64,000 bases of DNA, taken from NCBI RefSeq assembly GCF_011927955.1, contig NZ_JAATJN010000001.1, positions 2,604,001-2,668,000 on the forward strand. The letters are read 5' to 3'. Position 1 is the stretch's first letter. Every line of letters begins with the position of its first letter. Positions 34,763 to 43,975 of this stretch are shown here, one piece after another. Origin of the DNA: Brevibacterium marinum. GTDB taxonomy: Bacteria > Actinomycetota > Actinomycetes > Actinomycetales > Brevibacteriaceae. Below the pieces are notes generated by a model that saw only the letters and a program-made list of their open reading frames with translations, did not search any database and was not told the DNA's origin. Both the position numbers and the translations under genes were made by a program.

Positions 34763-35662
34763 ATGAAGAAGCTCAGACTGTCGGTAGCTGCTGTCGCGAT
34801 CGGAATGCTCGCCCTCAGCGGCTGCGGCCAGGGCGGAACACCCGACGCCCCGGCCGATGGTGACGGTGCGAAGGCCGAGGCGCCCGAATATACGGTCAAC
34901 GACAGTGCCGATGTCGCAGACTCCCCGACCTGGAAGGCCGCCAAGGATACCGGCAAGATCACCATCGGCGTGAAGAAGGACCAGCCGGGACTCGGCAACG
35001 TCACGGCCGGATCCGAACAGCCTGAAGGCTTCGACATCGAGATCGCGAAGATGGTGGCGGCACAGTTGGGCTTCAGCCCGGACCAGATCGACTACACCGA
35101 AACCGTCTCAGCCAACCGCGAGCCCTTCCTGCAGCAGGGCAATGTCGACATGATCGTGGCCACCTACACGATCAATGACGAACGCAGGAAGGTCGTCGAC
35201 TTCGCCGGACCCTACTACGTCGCCGGACAGGATCTGCTCGTGGCCGCCGATTCCGACATCGCCGGACCCGATGATCTGGCCGGCAAGAAGGTCTGCTCCG
35301 TCGATGGATCGACTCCGGCTCAGAATATCGAGGACAAGTACACGGACGCTGAGCTCGTCACCTATGACACCTATTCGAAATGCGTGACCGATCTGCAGTC
35401 CGGCTCGGCCGACGCTGTGACCACTGATGATGCGATCCTGCGTGGTTACGCCGCACAGTATGAGGGCGAGTTCAAGGTCGTCGGGGAGCCGTTCACCGAA
35501 GAGCCCTACGGGGTCGGTCTGCCCAAGGGCGATGAAGAACTGCGCGAGGCCGTCAACGACGCCCTCGAAAAGGGCATGGACGATGGGGACTGGACGCAGG
35601 CATTCGAATACACGCTCGGCTCCGCCGATGATGTCGACATGCCCGAAGTCGACCGCTACTGA
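34763..35662 (+). CDS. gluB: Glutamate-type amino-acid-binding lipoprotein
   Basis: A 299-residue solute-binding protein with lipobox LSGC (Cys21) and an acidic linker. The mature part is a family 3 binding protein: ITIGVKKDQPGLGN, EGFDIEIAKMVAAQLG, NVDMIVATYTINDERRKVVDFAGPY and GSADAVTTDDAIL. An AAGGAG site precedes the ATG. A strong hairpin after the stop probably sets binding-protein levels above those of the permeases. Confidence 0.93.
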   Translation: MKKLRLSVAAVAIGMLALSGCGQGGTPDAPADGDGAKAEAPEYTVNDSADVADSPTWKAAKDTGKITIGVKKDQPGLGNVTAGSEQPEGFDIEIAKMVAAQLGFSPDQIDYTETVSANREPFLQQGNVDMIVATYTINDERRKVVDFAGPYYVAGQDLLVAADSDIAGPDDLAGKKVCSVDGSTPAQNIEDKYTDAELVTYDTYSKCVTDLQSGSADAVTTDDAILRGYAAQYEGEFKVVGEPFTEEPYGVGLPKGDEELREAVNDALEKGMDDGDWTQAFEYTLGSADDVDMPEVDRY

Positions 35663-35681
35663 CAGGTCCTCAGATTGACAG

Positions 35682-35713
35682 GATGCGGGGGCGTCGAGCG
35701 ACGCCCCCGCATC
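35682..35713 (+). terminator. Hairpin between gluB and gluC
   Basis: GATGCGGGGGCGTCG pairs with CGACGCCCCCGCATC around a tiny loop, 20 bases after gluB and 17 before gluC. Placed to attenuate transcription or stabilise the upstream mRNA end. Confidence 0.75.
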
Positions 35714-35729
35714 GATTAAGGAATCTGGT

Positions 35730-36392
35730 ATGGATTTTCTGCAACTTCTCGAACTGTTCCTCTCCGGCATCTGGGGAACCGTCAGGCTTTTCACCGTCGC
35801 TCTGGTCGGCTCCCTCCTGCTGGGGACCCTCCTGGCGGGCATGCGGGTATCGCCGACCCCCATCCTGCGGATCGCGGCCTCGACTTACATCAACGTCGTC
35901 AGGAATACGCCGCTGACGCTGGTGATGTTCTTCTGCGCCTTCGGTCTGCCCTTCCTCGACATCCGCTTCGGCTCGACGAGTTCGTTCAACTCCTTCGTCT
36001 ATGCCACGATCGCGCTGACGGCCTACACCGCGTGCTTCGTAGCCGAGACCCTCAAATCCGGAATTGCGACGGTTCCCGTCGGGCAGGCGGAAGCCGCCCG
36101 CGCCGTAGGTCTGACCTTCTCTCAGACATTGGGGCAGGTCGTCCTGCCGCAGGCGTTCCGCACGGTCATCCCACCCCTGGGCAGCGTCATCATCGCAATG
36201 TTGAAGAACACCTCGATCGCCTCGGCGTTCAACAATCGGGAGCTGATCTCGGCGATGCGCAACGCCATCGAGGTCCGTGGTGACCTGGTCATCCCGCTGC
36301 TGTTCGGCACGGCATTGGCCTATCTGATCCTGGCGCTGATCCTCGGTCGCGTCTTCGACCATCTCGAGAAGAAGCTGGTGATCCTGCGATGA
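35730..36392 (+). CDS. gluC: Amino-acid ABC transporter permease 1
   Basis: A 220-residue permease with about five helices. Seen: NVVRNTPLTLVMFF, the EAA loop EAARAVGLTFSQTLGQVVLPQAF, and LKNTSIASAF. ATG after a short AAGGAA element. Its stop overlaps the next gene's ATG (ATGA), so gluC and gluD are coupled. Confidence 0.92.
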   Translation: MDFLQLLELFLSGIWGTVRLFTVALVGSLLLGTLLAGMRVSPTPILRIAASTYINVVRNTPLTLVMFFCAFGLPFLDIRFGSTSSFNSFVYATIALTAYTACFVAETLKSGIATVPVGQAEAARAVGLTFSQTLGQVVLPQAFRTVIPPLGSVIIAMLKNTSIASAFNNRELISAMRNAIEVRGDLVIPLLFGTALAYLILALILGRVFDHLEKKLVILR

Positions 36393-37237
36393 GCGCACCG
36401 ACTCAGGTCCTGTTCGACGAGCCCGGGCCCAAAGCCCGGCGCAACAACATCGTCTTCTCGATCGTCTCCGCGATCGTCCTGCTCGCACTCGTTGCGTTCG
36501 TCATCTGGAAGTTCGCCGATGCCGGGCAGCTGGAGGCCGAGAAGTGGTATCCATTCACGTTCTCTCAGATCCAGCTCGTCCTGCTCGAAGGCATGGTCGC
36601 GACTCTCAAGGTCGCTCTCGTCGCCTCGGTGCTGGCGATGATCGTCGGCGTCGTGTTCGCCCTGCTGCGACTGTCGAACAAGACGGCGATCTCCCTGCCG
36701 GGGACCATCGTCCTCGAGTTCTTCCGCGGGGTCCCGGTCCTGTTGCTGATCTTCGCGATGTTCCTCATCTTCGGCAACAGCATCGGTCCGTTCTGGTCCG
36801 TCGTCATCGGACTCACCCTCTACAACGGAATGGTGCTCGCGGAGATCATCCGCGCCGGCATCCTCGCCGTACCTACGGGACAGAGAGAAGCGGCGATGGC
36901 GATCGGCCTGCGACCCGGTCAGGTGATGGTCCAGGTGCTGATGCCGCAGGCACTGCGCGCCATGATGCCCACGATCATCGCCCAGATCGTCGTTCTGCTC
37001 AAGGACTCGGCGTTGGGCTTCATCGTCACGTACCAGGATCTGCTCTACCAGGTGAACCTCATCGGCCGCGAATACCGGAATCTGCTGCCGACCTTCCTCG
37101 TCGGTGCGGTGCTGTTCATCATCATCAACCTCATCGTGGCCGGTATCGCCCGCTGGTTGGAGAAGAGGTTGCAGCGCAAGACGACGGCGCCATCGGGCGC
37201 GGCGGGTCTGTCGGGGACGACGGGCGCAATGGACTGA
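36389..37237 (+). CDS. gluD: Amino-acid ABC transporter permease 2
   Basis: A 282-residue permease. N-terminal helix at 22-42, then the HisM-type membrane domain with VLEFFRGVPVLLLIF, EIIRAGILAVPTGQREAAMAIGLRPGQVMVQVLMPQAL and LLKDSALGFIVTYQ. C-terminal tail Lys/Arg- then Gly/Ala-rich. Partner of gluC. Confidence 0.92.
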   Translation: MSAPTQVLFDEPGPKARRNNIVFSIVSAIVLLALVAFVIWKFADAGQLEAEKWYPFTFSQIQLVLLEGMVATLKVALVASVLAMIVGVVFALLRLSNKTAISLPGTIVLEFFRGVPVLLLIFAMFLIFGNSIGPFWSVVIGLTLYNGMVLAEIIRAGILAVPTGQREAAMAIGLRPGQVMVQVLMPQALRAMMPTIIAQIVVLLKDSALGFIVTYQDLLYQVNLIGREYRNLLPTFLVGAVLFIIINLIVAGIARWLEKRLQRKTTAPSGAAGLSGTTGAMD

Positions 37238-37338
37238 GCGAAGGCGCATAGGACCGAGCGGATGCACGGACGATGATCATTGCGGCGTCACCCTGTAGTG
37301 TTCGTGACACGTACGTTGTCGCTGACAAGGAGTCGCAG

Positions 37339-37656
37339 ATGCAGCCCGAACTCAGTTCCACCCCTGTGACCGTGGTCCAGAACCCCGATCGCGAACGCTA
37401 TGAGATCTTCACCGCCGAGGACCCGGCCGAATTCGCCGGATTCCTCGCCTATCGGGTCATCGACGATCGAACCGTCGAACTCCAGCACACGATCATCTCC
37501 GAGGGCTTCTCCCGCCGCGGCTTCGCCCGCACACTGGTCACCACCGTCCTGGACCGGATCCGGGAATCAGGCGGTCGCATCGTTCCGACGTGCAGCTATG
37601 TCCAGGACTACCTGGAGCGGTTCCCGCAGTACGACGACCTCGTGGCACAGCCTTGA
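37339..37656 (+). CDS. Small GNAT-fold N-acetyltransferase (YjdJ/PF14542 type)
   Basis: A 105-residue minimal GNAT protein. The pattern LAYRVIDDRTVELQHTIISEGFSRRGFARTLVTTVLDRIRESGGRIVPTCSYV followed by a YLERFPQY end is the short YjdJ-like acetyltransferase. ATG 37339 with AAGGAG before it. Substrate unknown. Its stop overlaps the TTG start of the next gene. Confidence 0.85.
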   Translation: MQPELSSTPVTVVQNPDRERYEIFTAEDPAEFAGFLAYRVIDDRTVELQHTIISEGFSRRGFARTLVTTVLDRIRESGGRIVPTCSYVQDYLERFPQYDDLVAQP

Positions 37657-38612
37657 GCGCTGGCACCACCAGTGCGAGCGGACCACACACAGGTGCCGGC
37701 CGATTCGCACCGAGTCCCAGCGGGGATCTGCACATCGGCAATATCCGCTCGGGCCTGTTGGCCTATGTTCGCGCGCGGCAGACCGGTCGACGATTCCTGT
37801 GGCGGATCGAGGACCTCGACAGGGTCCGTCCCGGTTCGGCGGAGTCGCAGCTCGAGGTCTTCTCCGAACTCGGCATCACCCCGGACGAGCCTCCGCTCGT
37901 CCAATCCGAACGCCTCGATGTCTACACCCAGGCACTGGACCGGCTACAGGATCGGGGCCTCGTCTACGAGTGCTACTGTTCGCGCAAGGACATCCGACAG
38001 GCTCCTTCGGCACCGCACTCTCCGCCGGGAGCCTATCCCGGAACCTGTCGCAACCTGACAGAGAGTCATCGCGAGCGGCAGCGTCGGCGCCTCACTGAGC
38101 AGGGCCGGGGCCCGGCCCTGCGTCTGAGAACGGACAACACAGAGATCACGGTCGAGGACAGGGCTCTGGGCCCGATCACCGCCCCGATCGACGATCTGGT
38201 CCTCAAACGCGGCGACGGAGTCTTCGCCTACAATCTCACGGTCGTCGTCGATGACGCCGCCAGCGGCGTCGACGAAGTCGTGCGCGGGGACGACCTGGCC
38301 ACCTCGGCGCCTCGTCAAGCTCATCTGGCGAATCTGCTGGGACTGCCGCCGACGACGTGGATGCACGTGCCGCTGGTCGTGAACACGGCCGGCAGGCGCT
38401 TGGCCAAACGCGATGGCGCGGTCACCTACCAGCAGCTGCGCGTCCTGGGCTGGACGCGACACGATGTCTACGCCTGGATGCAGACCTCGCTGGGGTTCGC
38501 CGACGACCCGACGGCATGGTCGACGATCGACGATATGGTCGTCGGCGTGGATCCGGCCCGTCTGCCGCGGCAGGAGACCGTTTTCGTCCCGCCGACGAAC
38601 GCCGCTGTCTGA
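37653..38612 (+). CDS. gluQ: Glutamyl-Q tRNA(Asp) synthetase
   Basis: A 319-residue paralogue of glutamyl-tRNA synthetase lacking the anticodon-binding domain. The HIGH-like motif is GRFAPSPSGDLHIGN and the KMSKS-like motif is RLAKRDGA; Cys residues of the zinc site appear in YECYCSRKDI and YPGTC. It attaches glutamate to queuosine-34 of tRNA-Asp. The start is probably TTG 37653, overlapping the preceding stop (TTGA), although no clear ribosome site is seen. Confidence 0.92.
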   Translation: MSAGTTSASGPHTGAGRFAPSPSGDLHIGNIRSGLLAYVRARQTGRRFLWRIEDLDRVRPGSAESQLEVFSELGITPDEPPLVQSERLDVYTQALDRLQDRGLVYECYCSRKDIRQAPSAPHSPPGAYPGTCRNLTESHRERQRRRLTEQGRGPALRLRTDNTEITVEDRALGPITAPIDDLVLKRGDGVFAYNLTVVVDDAASGVDEVVRGDDLATSAPRQAHLANLLGLPPTTWMHVPLVVNTAGRRLAKRDGAVTYQQLRVLGWTRHDVYAWMQTSLGFADDPTAWSTIDDMVVGVDPARLPRQETVFVPPTNAAV

Positions 38613-38617
38613 CGGGT

Positions 38618-39829
38618 TCAGGCGGCTGTGTCGAGGCGTTCCGCGATGATCCGTGCATAGATCGCTTCGAAGGTGTCGAGAGTATGTTCGATGTCGTGTT
38701 TGGCGACCACGTCCAGTGAGGCCCTAGCCATGGCATCCATCTCGGCCGCAGGCATCTCACACAGCTGCGTGAAGCGCGCCGCCAGCTCGTCGATGTCGCG
38801 GGGCGGGAACAGATAGCCGTTGACCCCGTCCCTGACGAGGTGGGGGAGTGCGACAGCGTCTGCGAGGACGACAGGTTTACGGGAAGCGAGAGCCTCCAAG
38901 GTCACAATCGACTGCAGCTCCGCAGTGGAGGGCATGCAGAAGAATGTGCAGCGCTCGTAGGCGTCCATGAGTTCCCTGTCGCTGATCTTGCCCAAGACGT
39001 GGATGCGATCGGAGATGCCGAGTTCGGCGGCGAGCTCCTTGAGCGGTTCCTCCTGGTCGCCGCCGCCGACGATATCGGCTTCCAGACCGAGCTCGGGATC
39101 GGTCTTCGCCACCGCCTCGACGATGTCAGCAGCATGCTTCTCGGTCGACAGCCTGCCGACGAAGAGCACTCGTGGCGGTGTCAGCTCCGTATCCTCGGGG
39201 ACGGGTTCGTCGTGTCGGATGTGTGAGAACCGCTCAAGGTCGATGCCGCAGGAGACCGCCCTGATCGGTGAGGTGAACCCGTTCTGTGTGAGCAGATCGG
39301 CCGCCAGCTGTGTCGGCACGGTGATGAACTCCGCCGATTGGAACTTCCTGCGCAGGTCCCACCAGGCCGCAGCCGTTCCGCCGTCGAGCAGGGGTTTGGG
39401 CGCCCGCAGGTAGGGGAGGACGTTCTCGGGCATGAAGTGGTTCGTGGCGACGACGGGGATGCCCCGTTTGTGCGACTCGGAAAACGCGTAACGACCGATG
39501 ACGAAGTGGGCTTGGGTGTGCACGACCTCGGGCTGCACGGTGTCGAGGAGGTGGGCGAGCTCCGGTTTCGTCTCCCACGGCATGCAGATGGTCCACGTCG
39601 GGTGCAGCGGCCACCGGTGAGAGGTGAGACGGTGAACCGTCACCCCGCCCTCGACGCTGACCGATGCTTTCCCGGTGGCCGAGGGGCAGGCGACGTGGAC
39701 GTCATTGCCGCGGGCCGCGAGCCCGGCCGCCAACCGTTCTGCGAACTTCGCGGCACCATTGATCTCGGGTGCGTAGGTCTCCGTCGGGATGAGAATGCGG
39801 CGGGCTGGGGTCTGGCTGTGCGCGGACAG
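38618..39829 (-). CDS. GT4 glycosyltransferase, probable CTG start
   Basis: A 403-residue retaining glycosyltransferase if read from CTG 39829. Residues 11-35 (RILIPTETYAPEINGAAKF) are the expected GT-B N-terminal strand and glycine loop, and they lie before the first ATG/GTG/TTG of the frame. The only workable initiator between the upstream stop (39833-39835) and this strand is CTG at 39829, with GAGGAG seven to nine bases before it. C-terminal donor-site motifs are VLFVGRLSTEKH and the EX7E region (PSTAELQSIVTLEALA). Similar to PimB/PimC-like mannosyltransferases; acceptor unknown. Confidence 0.85.
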   Translation of the reverse strand: MSAHSQTPARRILIPTETYAPEINGAAKFAERLAAGLAARGNDVHVACPSATGKASVSVEGGVTVHRLTSHRWPLHPTWTICMPWETKPELAHLLDTVQPEVVHTQAHFVIGRYAFSESHKRGIPVVATNHFMPENVLPYLRAPKPLLDGGTAAAWWDLRRKFQSAEFITVPTQLAADLLTQNGFTSPIRAVSCGIDLERFSHIRHDEPVPEDTELTPPRVLFVGRLSTEKHAADIVEAVAKTDPELGLEADIVGGGDQEEPLKELAAELGISDRIHVLGKISDRELMDAYERCTFFCMPSTAELQSIVTLEALASRKPVVLADAVALPHLVRDGVNGYLFPPRDIDELAARFTQLCEMPAAEMDAMARASLDVVAKHDIEHTLDTFEAIYARIIAERLDTAA

Positions 39830-39832
39830 GAT

Positions 39833-40744
39833 TCAACTCTCCTCGGTGTCGGTCTGCTGGTGTGGGCGACGAGCGATTCGGCGCTGGAGCTCTCGGTCTT
39901 TGACATCCGGATGGTACCGCGACAATACAACGACGCCCAGACACGCGACCAATCCGGTGGCTGTGATCGCCAGGACGAGCCAAACGGGGGCGTCCGCCGC
40001 TTCACCGAGGACTACGGAGCCGAGGATCACGGCGCCGATCGGGTCGATGACAGTCAGGCCGGCGATGACCATCTCCGGCGGGCCCGCGGCATAGGCATTC
40101 TGCACGAACCACGATCCGATCGCGACCGCGGCGAGGAGTCCGGCGACATTGAGCCAAGTGACCTGGTCGAACCCCGCCCGCAGCAGCTGCACGCTGACGA
40201 GGTGCGTATTCGTCGCCACACATGCGAACAGCAGCCCGGCGGCGGTGATGAGGACGAGCTGCGGGGCATGCCGGAAGAACAGCATGATGACACCGCCGAT
40301 GAGCACGACGACGGCCGTGATCCAGACGAGGGGCATCGCATCCGCACCCAGCTGCACCTCCGACCGTGCTGTCGTGGCCGAGAGCGCCACGAAGACCGTC
40401 ACGCCCACACTGCACCAGACAACGGCCTGGACCAGCCGACGATTGACCTTGAGCCCCCGATGTCGAATACCCAGGAGAACGGAGACGATGAGGGAGAAGG
40501 CGCCGATGGGCTGTACGACCATGACCGGTGCCAACGCCAGAGCGATGATGTTGCCGACGGTGCCGATGCCGGTGATGACCAGGCCGACGAGCCATCTCCT
40601 GTTGTTGAGCAGCTCCTTGAAATGAGCCCAATTCAGCCCATTGTGGGAGTCATCCTGGCCGGCGATCGCCTCATGTTGATACAGGGCCCCATAGGCCAGT
40701 GCCACCGCTGCGAGAACGGCGAGGGCTATTGCCACAATGGTCAC
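39833..40744 (-). CDS. DMT-superfamily (EamA/NIPA-like) transporter
   Basis: About 303 residues with nine to ten membrane helices and a short charged C-terminus. Seen: VMVVQPIGAFSLIVSVLLG and a matching second half ending GLTVIDPIGAVILGSVVLGE, the duplicated EamA-like motif. Start chosen at GTG 40744 (CGGAAG eight bases upstream); GTG 40750 is an alternative. The glycosyltransferase begins three bases after its stop, in the same frame, and borrows its ribosome site. Confidence 0.8.
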   Translation of the reverse strand: MTIVAIALAVLAAVALAYGALYQHEAIAGQDDSHNGLNWAHFKELLNNRRWLVGLVITGIGTVGNIIALALAPVMVVQPIGAFSLIVSVLLGIRHRGLKVNRRLVQAVVWCSVGVTVFVALSATTARSEVQLGADAMPLVWITAVVVLIGGVIMLFFRHAPQLVLITAAGLLFACVATNTHLVSVQLLRAGFDQVTWLNVAGLLAAVAIGSWFVQNAYAAGPPEMVIAGLTVIDPIGAVILGSVVLGEAADAPVWLVLAITATGLVACLGVVVLSRYHPDVKDRELQRRIARRPHQQTDTEES

Positions 40745-41010
40745 GTGCACTACTTCCGAAGCCTGGCAGGGGTGAGGGACCCTTTGATTTTACAGTGCGG
40801 TCACCGCGCCGAGGTGGTTGTTGACCGGGTTTGTCCCGATTGTGAGGATTCCATGGCGTTCGACGATGGGGTAAACCGTAGCGGACGATCGCCGGCGGGC
40901 AGCGAGACCCACGGAACCGACCTGCAGTTGTGAGCCAACCCACTGCTGTTCGCTTTGTCCAGGTCCTCAAGTCTTTGCTAAGCTGATTCCTGCGCACGAA
41001 GTTGCGCCTT

Positions 41011-41083
41011 TCCTCCGTAGCTCAGTTGGCAGAGCATTCGACTGTTAATCGAAGGGTCGCTGGTTCGAGCCCAGCCGGGGGAG
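41011..41083 (+). tRNA. tRNA-Asn(GTT)
   Basis: Acceptor TCCTCCG pairs with CGGGGGA; D arm GCTCAGTTGGCAGAGC; anticodon stem TTCGA/TCGAA around CTGTTAA (anticodon GTT); T arm CTGG-TTCGAGC-CCAG. Discriminator G; CCA not encoded. Confidence 0.95.
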
Positions 41084-41090
41084 CAGTCGA

Positions 41091-41120
41091 GGCCCCGTCC
41101 ATGCGGACGGGGCCTTTCTC
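41091..41120 (+). terminator. Terminator after tRNA-Asn
   Basis: GGCCCCGTCC-ATGC-GGACGGGGCC followed by TTTCTC: a perfect 10-base stem eight bases past the tRNA. Confidence 0.9.
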
Positions 41121-41241
41121 ATCTTCGCGACCCGATCAGCTGGATTACAAGCCATATCCTCTATGGCTCCCGGACGCACCGTGCCGTGGGACTCCGGTGT
41201 GCCGTGGGAATAGCTGATCATTCAATGCAGTTGGCCGCGGC

Positions 41242-42294
41242 ATGAAGGCATTCGGATTCTTGAGCTTCGGGCATTACGGGTCGGGCGCCGCTCCAGGGGA
41301 GTACGGCGCGAAGGAGGCCCTCAAGCAGACAGTCGAGACCGCTGTCGGTGCGGACGAAATCGGAGTCAACGGCGCCTATTTCCGTGTCCATCACTTCGCC
41401 GAGTAGGCAGCATCGCCGATGCCTCTGTTGGCTGCGATCGCGGCCAGGTCCTCTCGGATCGAGGTTGGCACCGGAGTCATCGACATGCGCTACGAGAACC
41501 CCCTCTATCTCGCCGAGGAAGCCGCTACTCTCGACCTTATCGCCGATGAGAGAGTTGTGCTGGGGGTGAGCAGGGGATCACCGGAGCCGGCGGAGCGAGG
41601 CTGGGAGGTCTTCGGCTACAGCGACAGCAAAGACGCGAAAGGCGCCGACATGGCCCGTGAGAAGTTCGCGACCTTCATGTCCGCAATCAGGGGTGAGAAG
41701 CTTGCACCGGCCGACCCCATGCAGTTCGGACCGGGCCACAGGCTGCGGATCGAACCGCACTGACCTGGTCTCGACCGGCAAATCTGGTGGGGCGCGGGCA
41801 CGGTCGAAACTGCAGAATGGGCAGCGGTCCAAGGGGTGAATATGACGAGTTCGACCCTGCTGACCGAGGCCACCGGTGCCTCCTTCGGCGAATTGCAGCG
41901 CGAGCAGATCGACCGATACCGAACGGCATTGCGCGACGTCGGCCACGACTGGACCCCACGGGTCTCTGTCAGCCGCAGCATCTTCCCGATCACCACGAAC
42001 CTCGACGATCTCTACTTCGGGCGCCGCTCCGGAGGACAGAGGGATCAGGTCGGCATCATCGATGGTGCCCGCTCAACCTTCGGCAAGACCTACGCGGGAG
42101 AGCCCGATGACCTCATCGAAGCGCTCAAGGCCGATCCCGCCGTCGAAGCCGCAGACACCGTGCTGCTGACCGTGCCGAGCCAAGTGGGTGTGGACTAGAA
42201 TCTGCACATTCTCGAATCGTTCGCGACACACGTCGCTCCGTCCCTGGGGTGGGAGCCCAGTGCCGGCGGACCGGTGACAGGCAGTCAAAGGTGA
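41242..42294 (+). pseudogene. LLM-class flavin oxidoreductase frame interrupted by three in-frame stops
   Basis: One reading frame of 351 codons runs without any frameshift and reads as a complete luciferase-like monooxygenase: MKAFGFLSFGHYGS at the start, RSSRIEVGTGVIDMRYENPL, WWGAGTVETAEWAAVQGVNM, and NLHILESFATHVAPSLGW at the end. It is broken by TAG at codon 55 (41404), TGA at codon 174 (41761) and TAG at codon 319 (42196). In relatives I recall Gln, a small residue and Tyr near those places (TAG from CAG, TAG from TAC/TAT), so single substitutions would explain them. Probably a decaying gene; no gap or indel is apparent. Confidence 0.85.
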
Positions 42295-42412
42295 ACATGT
42301 CCGACCTCGGACTCTGACACGTATGATGAGACAGTCCCCTGAACGGGGCAGTCGAATCGACGACGTCCTGCACGGAGGCATCCGGGCGGGATCGGTCCAA
42401 AAGGGTGATCAG

Positions 42413-43891
42413 GTGAGCGACGGCCAGCGGATGAATCGGATTCAGAGACGAATCGTTCTCATAGGTCTTGTTCCGCTCTTCATGTCCCTGCTCTCGGTGT
42501 CGATCATCAACGTCGTTCTGCCCGCCATAGAGTCGGATCTCGCAGCATCGTCATCGGCGCTCCAATGGGTCCTGACCGGTTACGCACTCGCCTTCGGCGT
42601 CGTGCTCGTCGCATCCGGACGTGCCGGGGACGTCTTCGGTCGAGGCCAACTGTTCATGATCGGAGTGGGCCTATTCGGTCTCGCCTCGCTCGTCGCGGGC
42701 ATCGCCCCCGGAACGCTGACACTCAACATCTCACGCGTATTCATGGGACTCGGATCGGGATTGCTCAACCCACAGGTCGTCGGTCTTCTGCAGCAGTACT
42801 TCCACGGCCCGCAGCGCGGCCGTGCCTTCGGTCTGATGGGCACCACGGTCGGTCTCTCCGTCGCAACGGGCCCCGTCCTCGGGGGTGTGCTCATCGCACT
42901 GTTCGGCCCTGAACTGGGCTGGCGAGCGGCATTCCTCGTCAACGTCCCCTTCGCGATCATCTCTATCATCCTCGCCAGGGCCTGGCTGCCGACGTCGGCC
43001 TGGCACCCGATTCCGGCCGACGACGATCCCGATGCTGATCCGACCGCCGCCTCGGCGAATGAGCGACGGGCGCCGAAACGCGAACGCGACCTCGACCCGG
43101 TCGGGGTCATCCTGCTCGGCCTCGGCGTTCTCCTCGTGCTGCTGCCCTTCGTCGAATCCACAGTGGGATGGTTCATCTGGCTGGGCCTGCCTCTGGGGCT
43201 GATCACTCTCTGGCTGTGGATTCGGTGGGAGCGCAGATATTCCTCCCGAGGGCACGCTCCCATGGTCGACCTGGACCTGTTCGGTATCAGAAGCTTCAGC
43301 AACGGCTCGATTATCATCACGCTCTATTTTATGGGCGTCACGAGCGTCTGGGTGCTCGTGGCCATATACATGCAGCAGGGGCTGGGCCACACCGCCCTGG
43401 CGGCCGGAATGATCGGGCTGCCGGCGGCGCTGCTGTCGGCAGTCTCCGCCGACGTCTCCGGGCGGTTCGTGTTCCAGATCGGACGCAGACTCGTCGTCTG
43501 GGGGATCATCACGTGCCTGGTCGGCCTGGTCTCGACGATGTTCGTCGTCTTCCTGCTCACCCAGGGCATCGGAAGTGAGTGGTGGATGCTGCTGACGCTA
43601 TGCTTCATCGGTGCTGCACAGGGCATGGTCATCAGTCCGAACCAGACCCTGACTCTGCAGGAGATTCCGCTGAAGTACGCGGGCTCTGCCGGGGGAGTCC
43701 TGCAGACCGGTCAGCGCATCGGCACGTCGATGGGACTGGCGATCATGACCGCGCTGGCCTTCGCAGTCACGGCCGTCAGTGACTGGAACGTCGGCATGAT
43801 CAGCTCCTTCGCCGCCATCGCGGTCATCGTCGTCCTCGCCGGCGGTGTCGGACTGGCAGAGGTCAGGCGAGGTCGCCGCCGTCAGCTCTGA
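42413..43891 (+). CDS. DHA2-family MFS drug exporter (EmrB/QacA type)
   Basis: A 492-residue transporter with about 14 membrane helices. Seen: SIINVVLPAIESDL (motif D1), WVLTGYALAFGVVLVASGRAGDVFGRGQLF (motif A), RVFMGLGSGLLNPQVVGLL and TGPVLGGVLIALFG (motif C, exporter hallmark). A charged loop of about 40 residues separates helices 6 and 7. Start taken at GTG 42413 with AAGGGTGAT upstream; ATG 42431 is an alternative. Substrates unknown. Confidence 0.88.
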   Translation: MSDGQRMNRIQRRIVLIGLVPLFMSLLSVSIINVVLPAIESDLAASSSALQWVLTGYALAFGVVLVASGRAGDVFGRGQLFMIGVGLFGLASLVAGIAPGTLTLNISRVFMGLGSGLLNPQVVGLLQQYFHGPQRGRAFGLMGTTVGLSVATGPVLGGVLIALFGPELGWRAAFLVNVPFAIISIILARAWLPTSAWHPIPADDDPDADPTAASANERRAPKRERDLDPVGVILLGLGVLLVLLPFVESTVGWFIWLGLPLGLITLWLWIRWERRYSSRGHAPMVDLDLFGIRSFSNGSIIITLYFMGVTSVWVLVAIYMQQGLGHTALAAGMIGLPAALLSAVSADVSGRFVFQIGRRLVVWGIITCLVGLVSTMFVVFLLTQGIGSEWWMLLTLCFIGAAQGMVISPNQTLTLQEIPLKYAGSAGGVLQTGQRIGTSMGLAIMTALAFAVTAVSDWNVGMISSFAAIAVIVVLAGGVGLAEVRRGRRRQL

Positions 43892-43975
43892 GCGCAATAA
43901 TGTTACTGATTTTAGACAATCGCCCGTGCCCTCATGTGGAAGACTGTTCACGCACGTTTGCCCATGGAAGGACAT

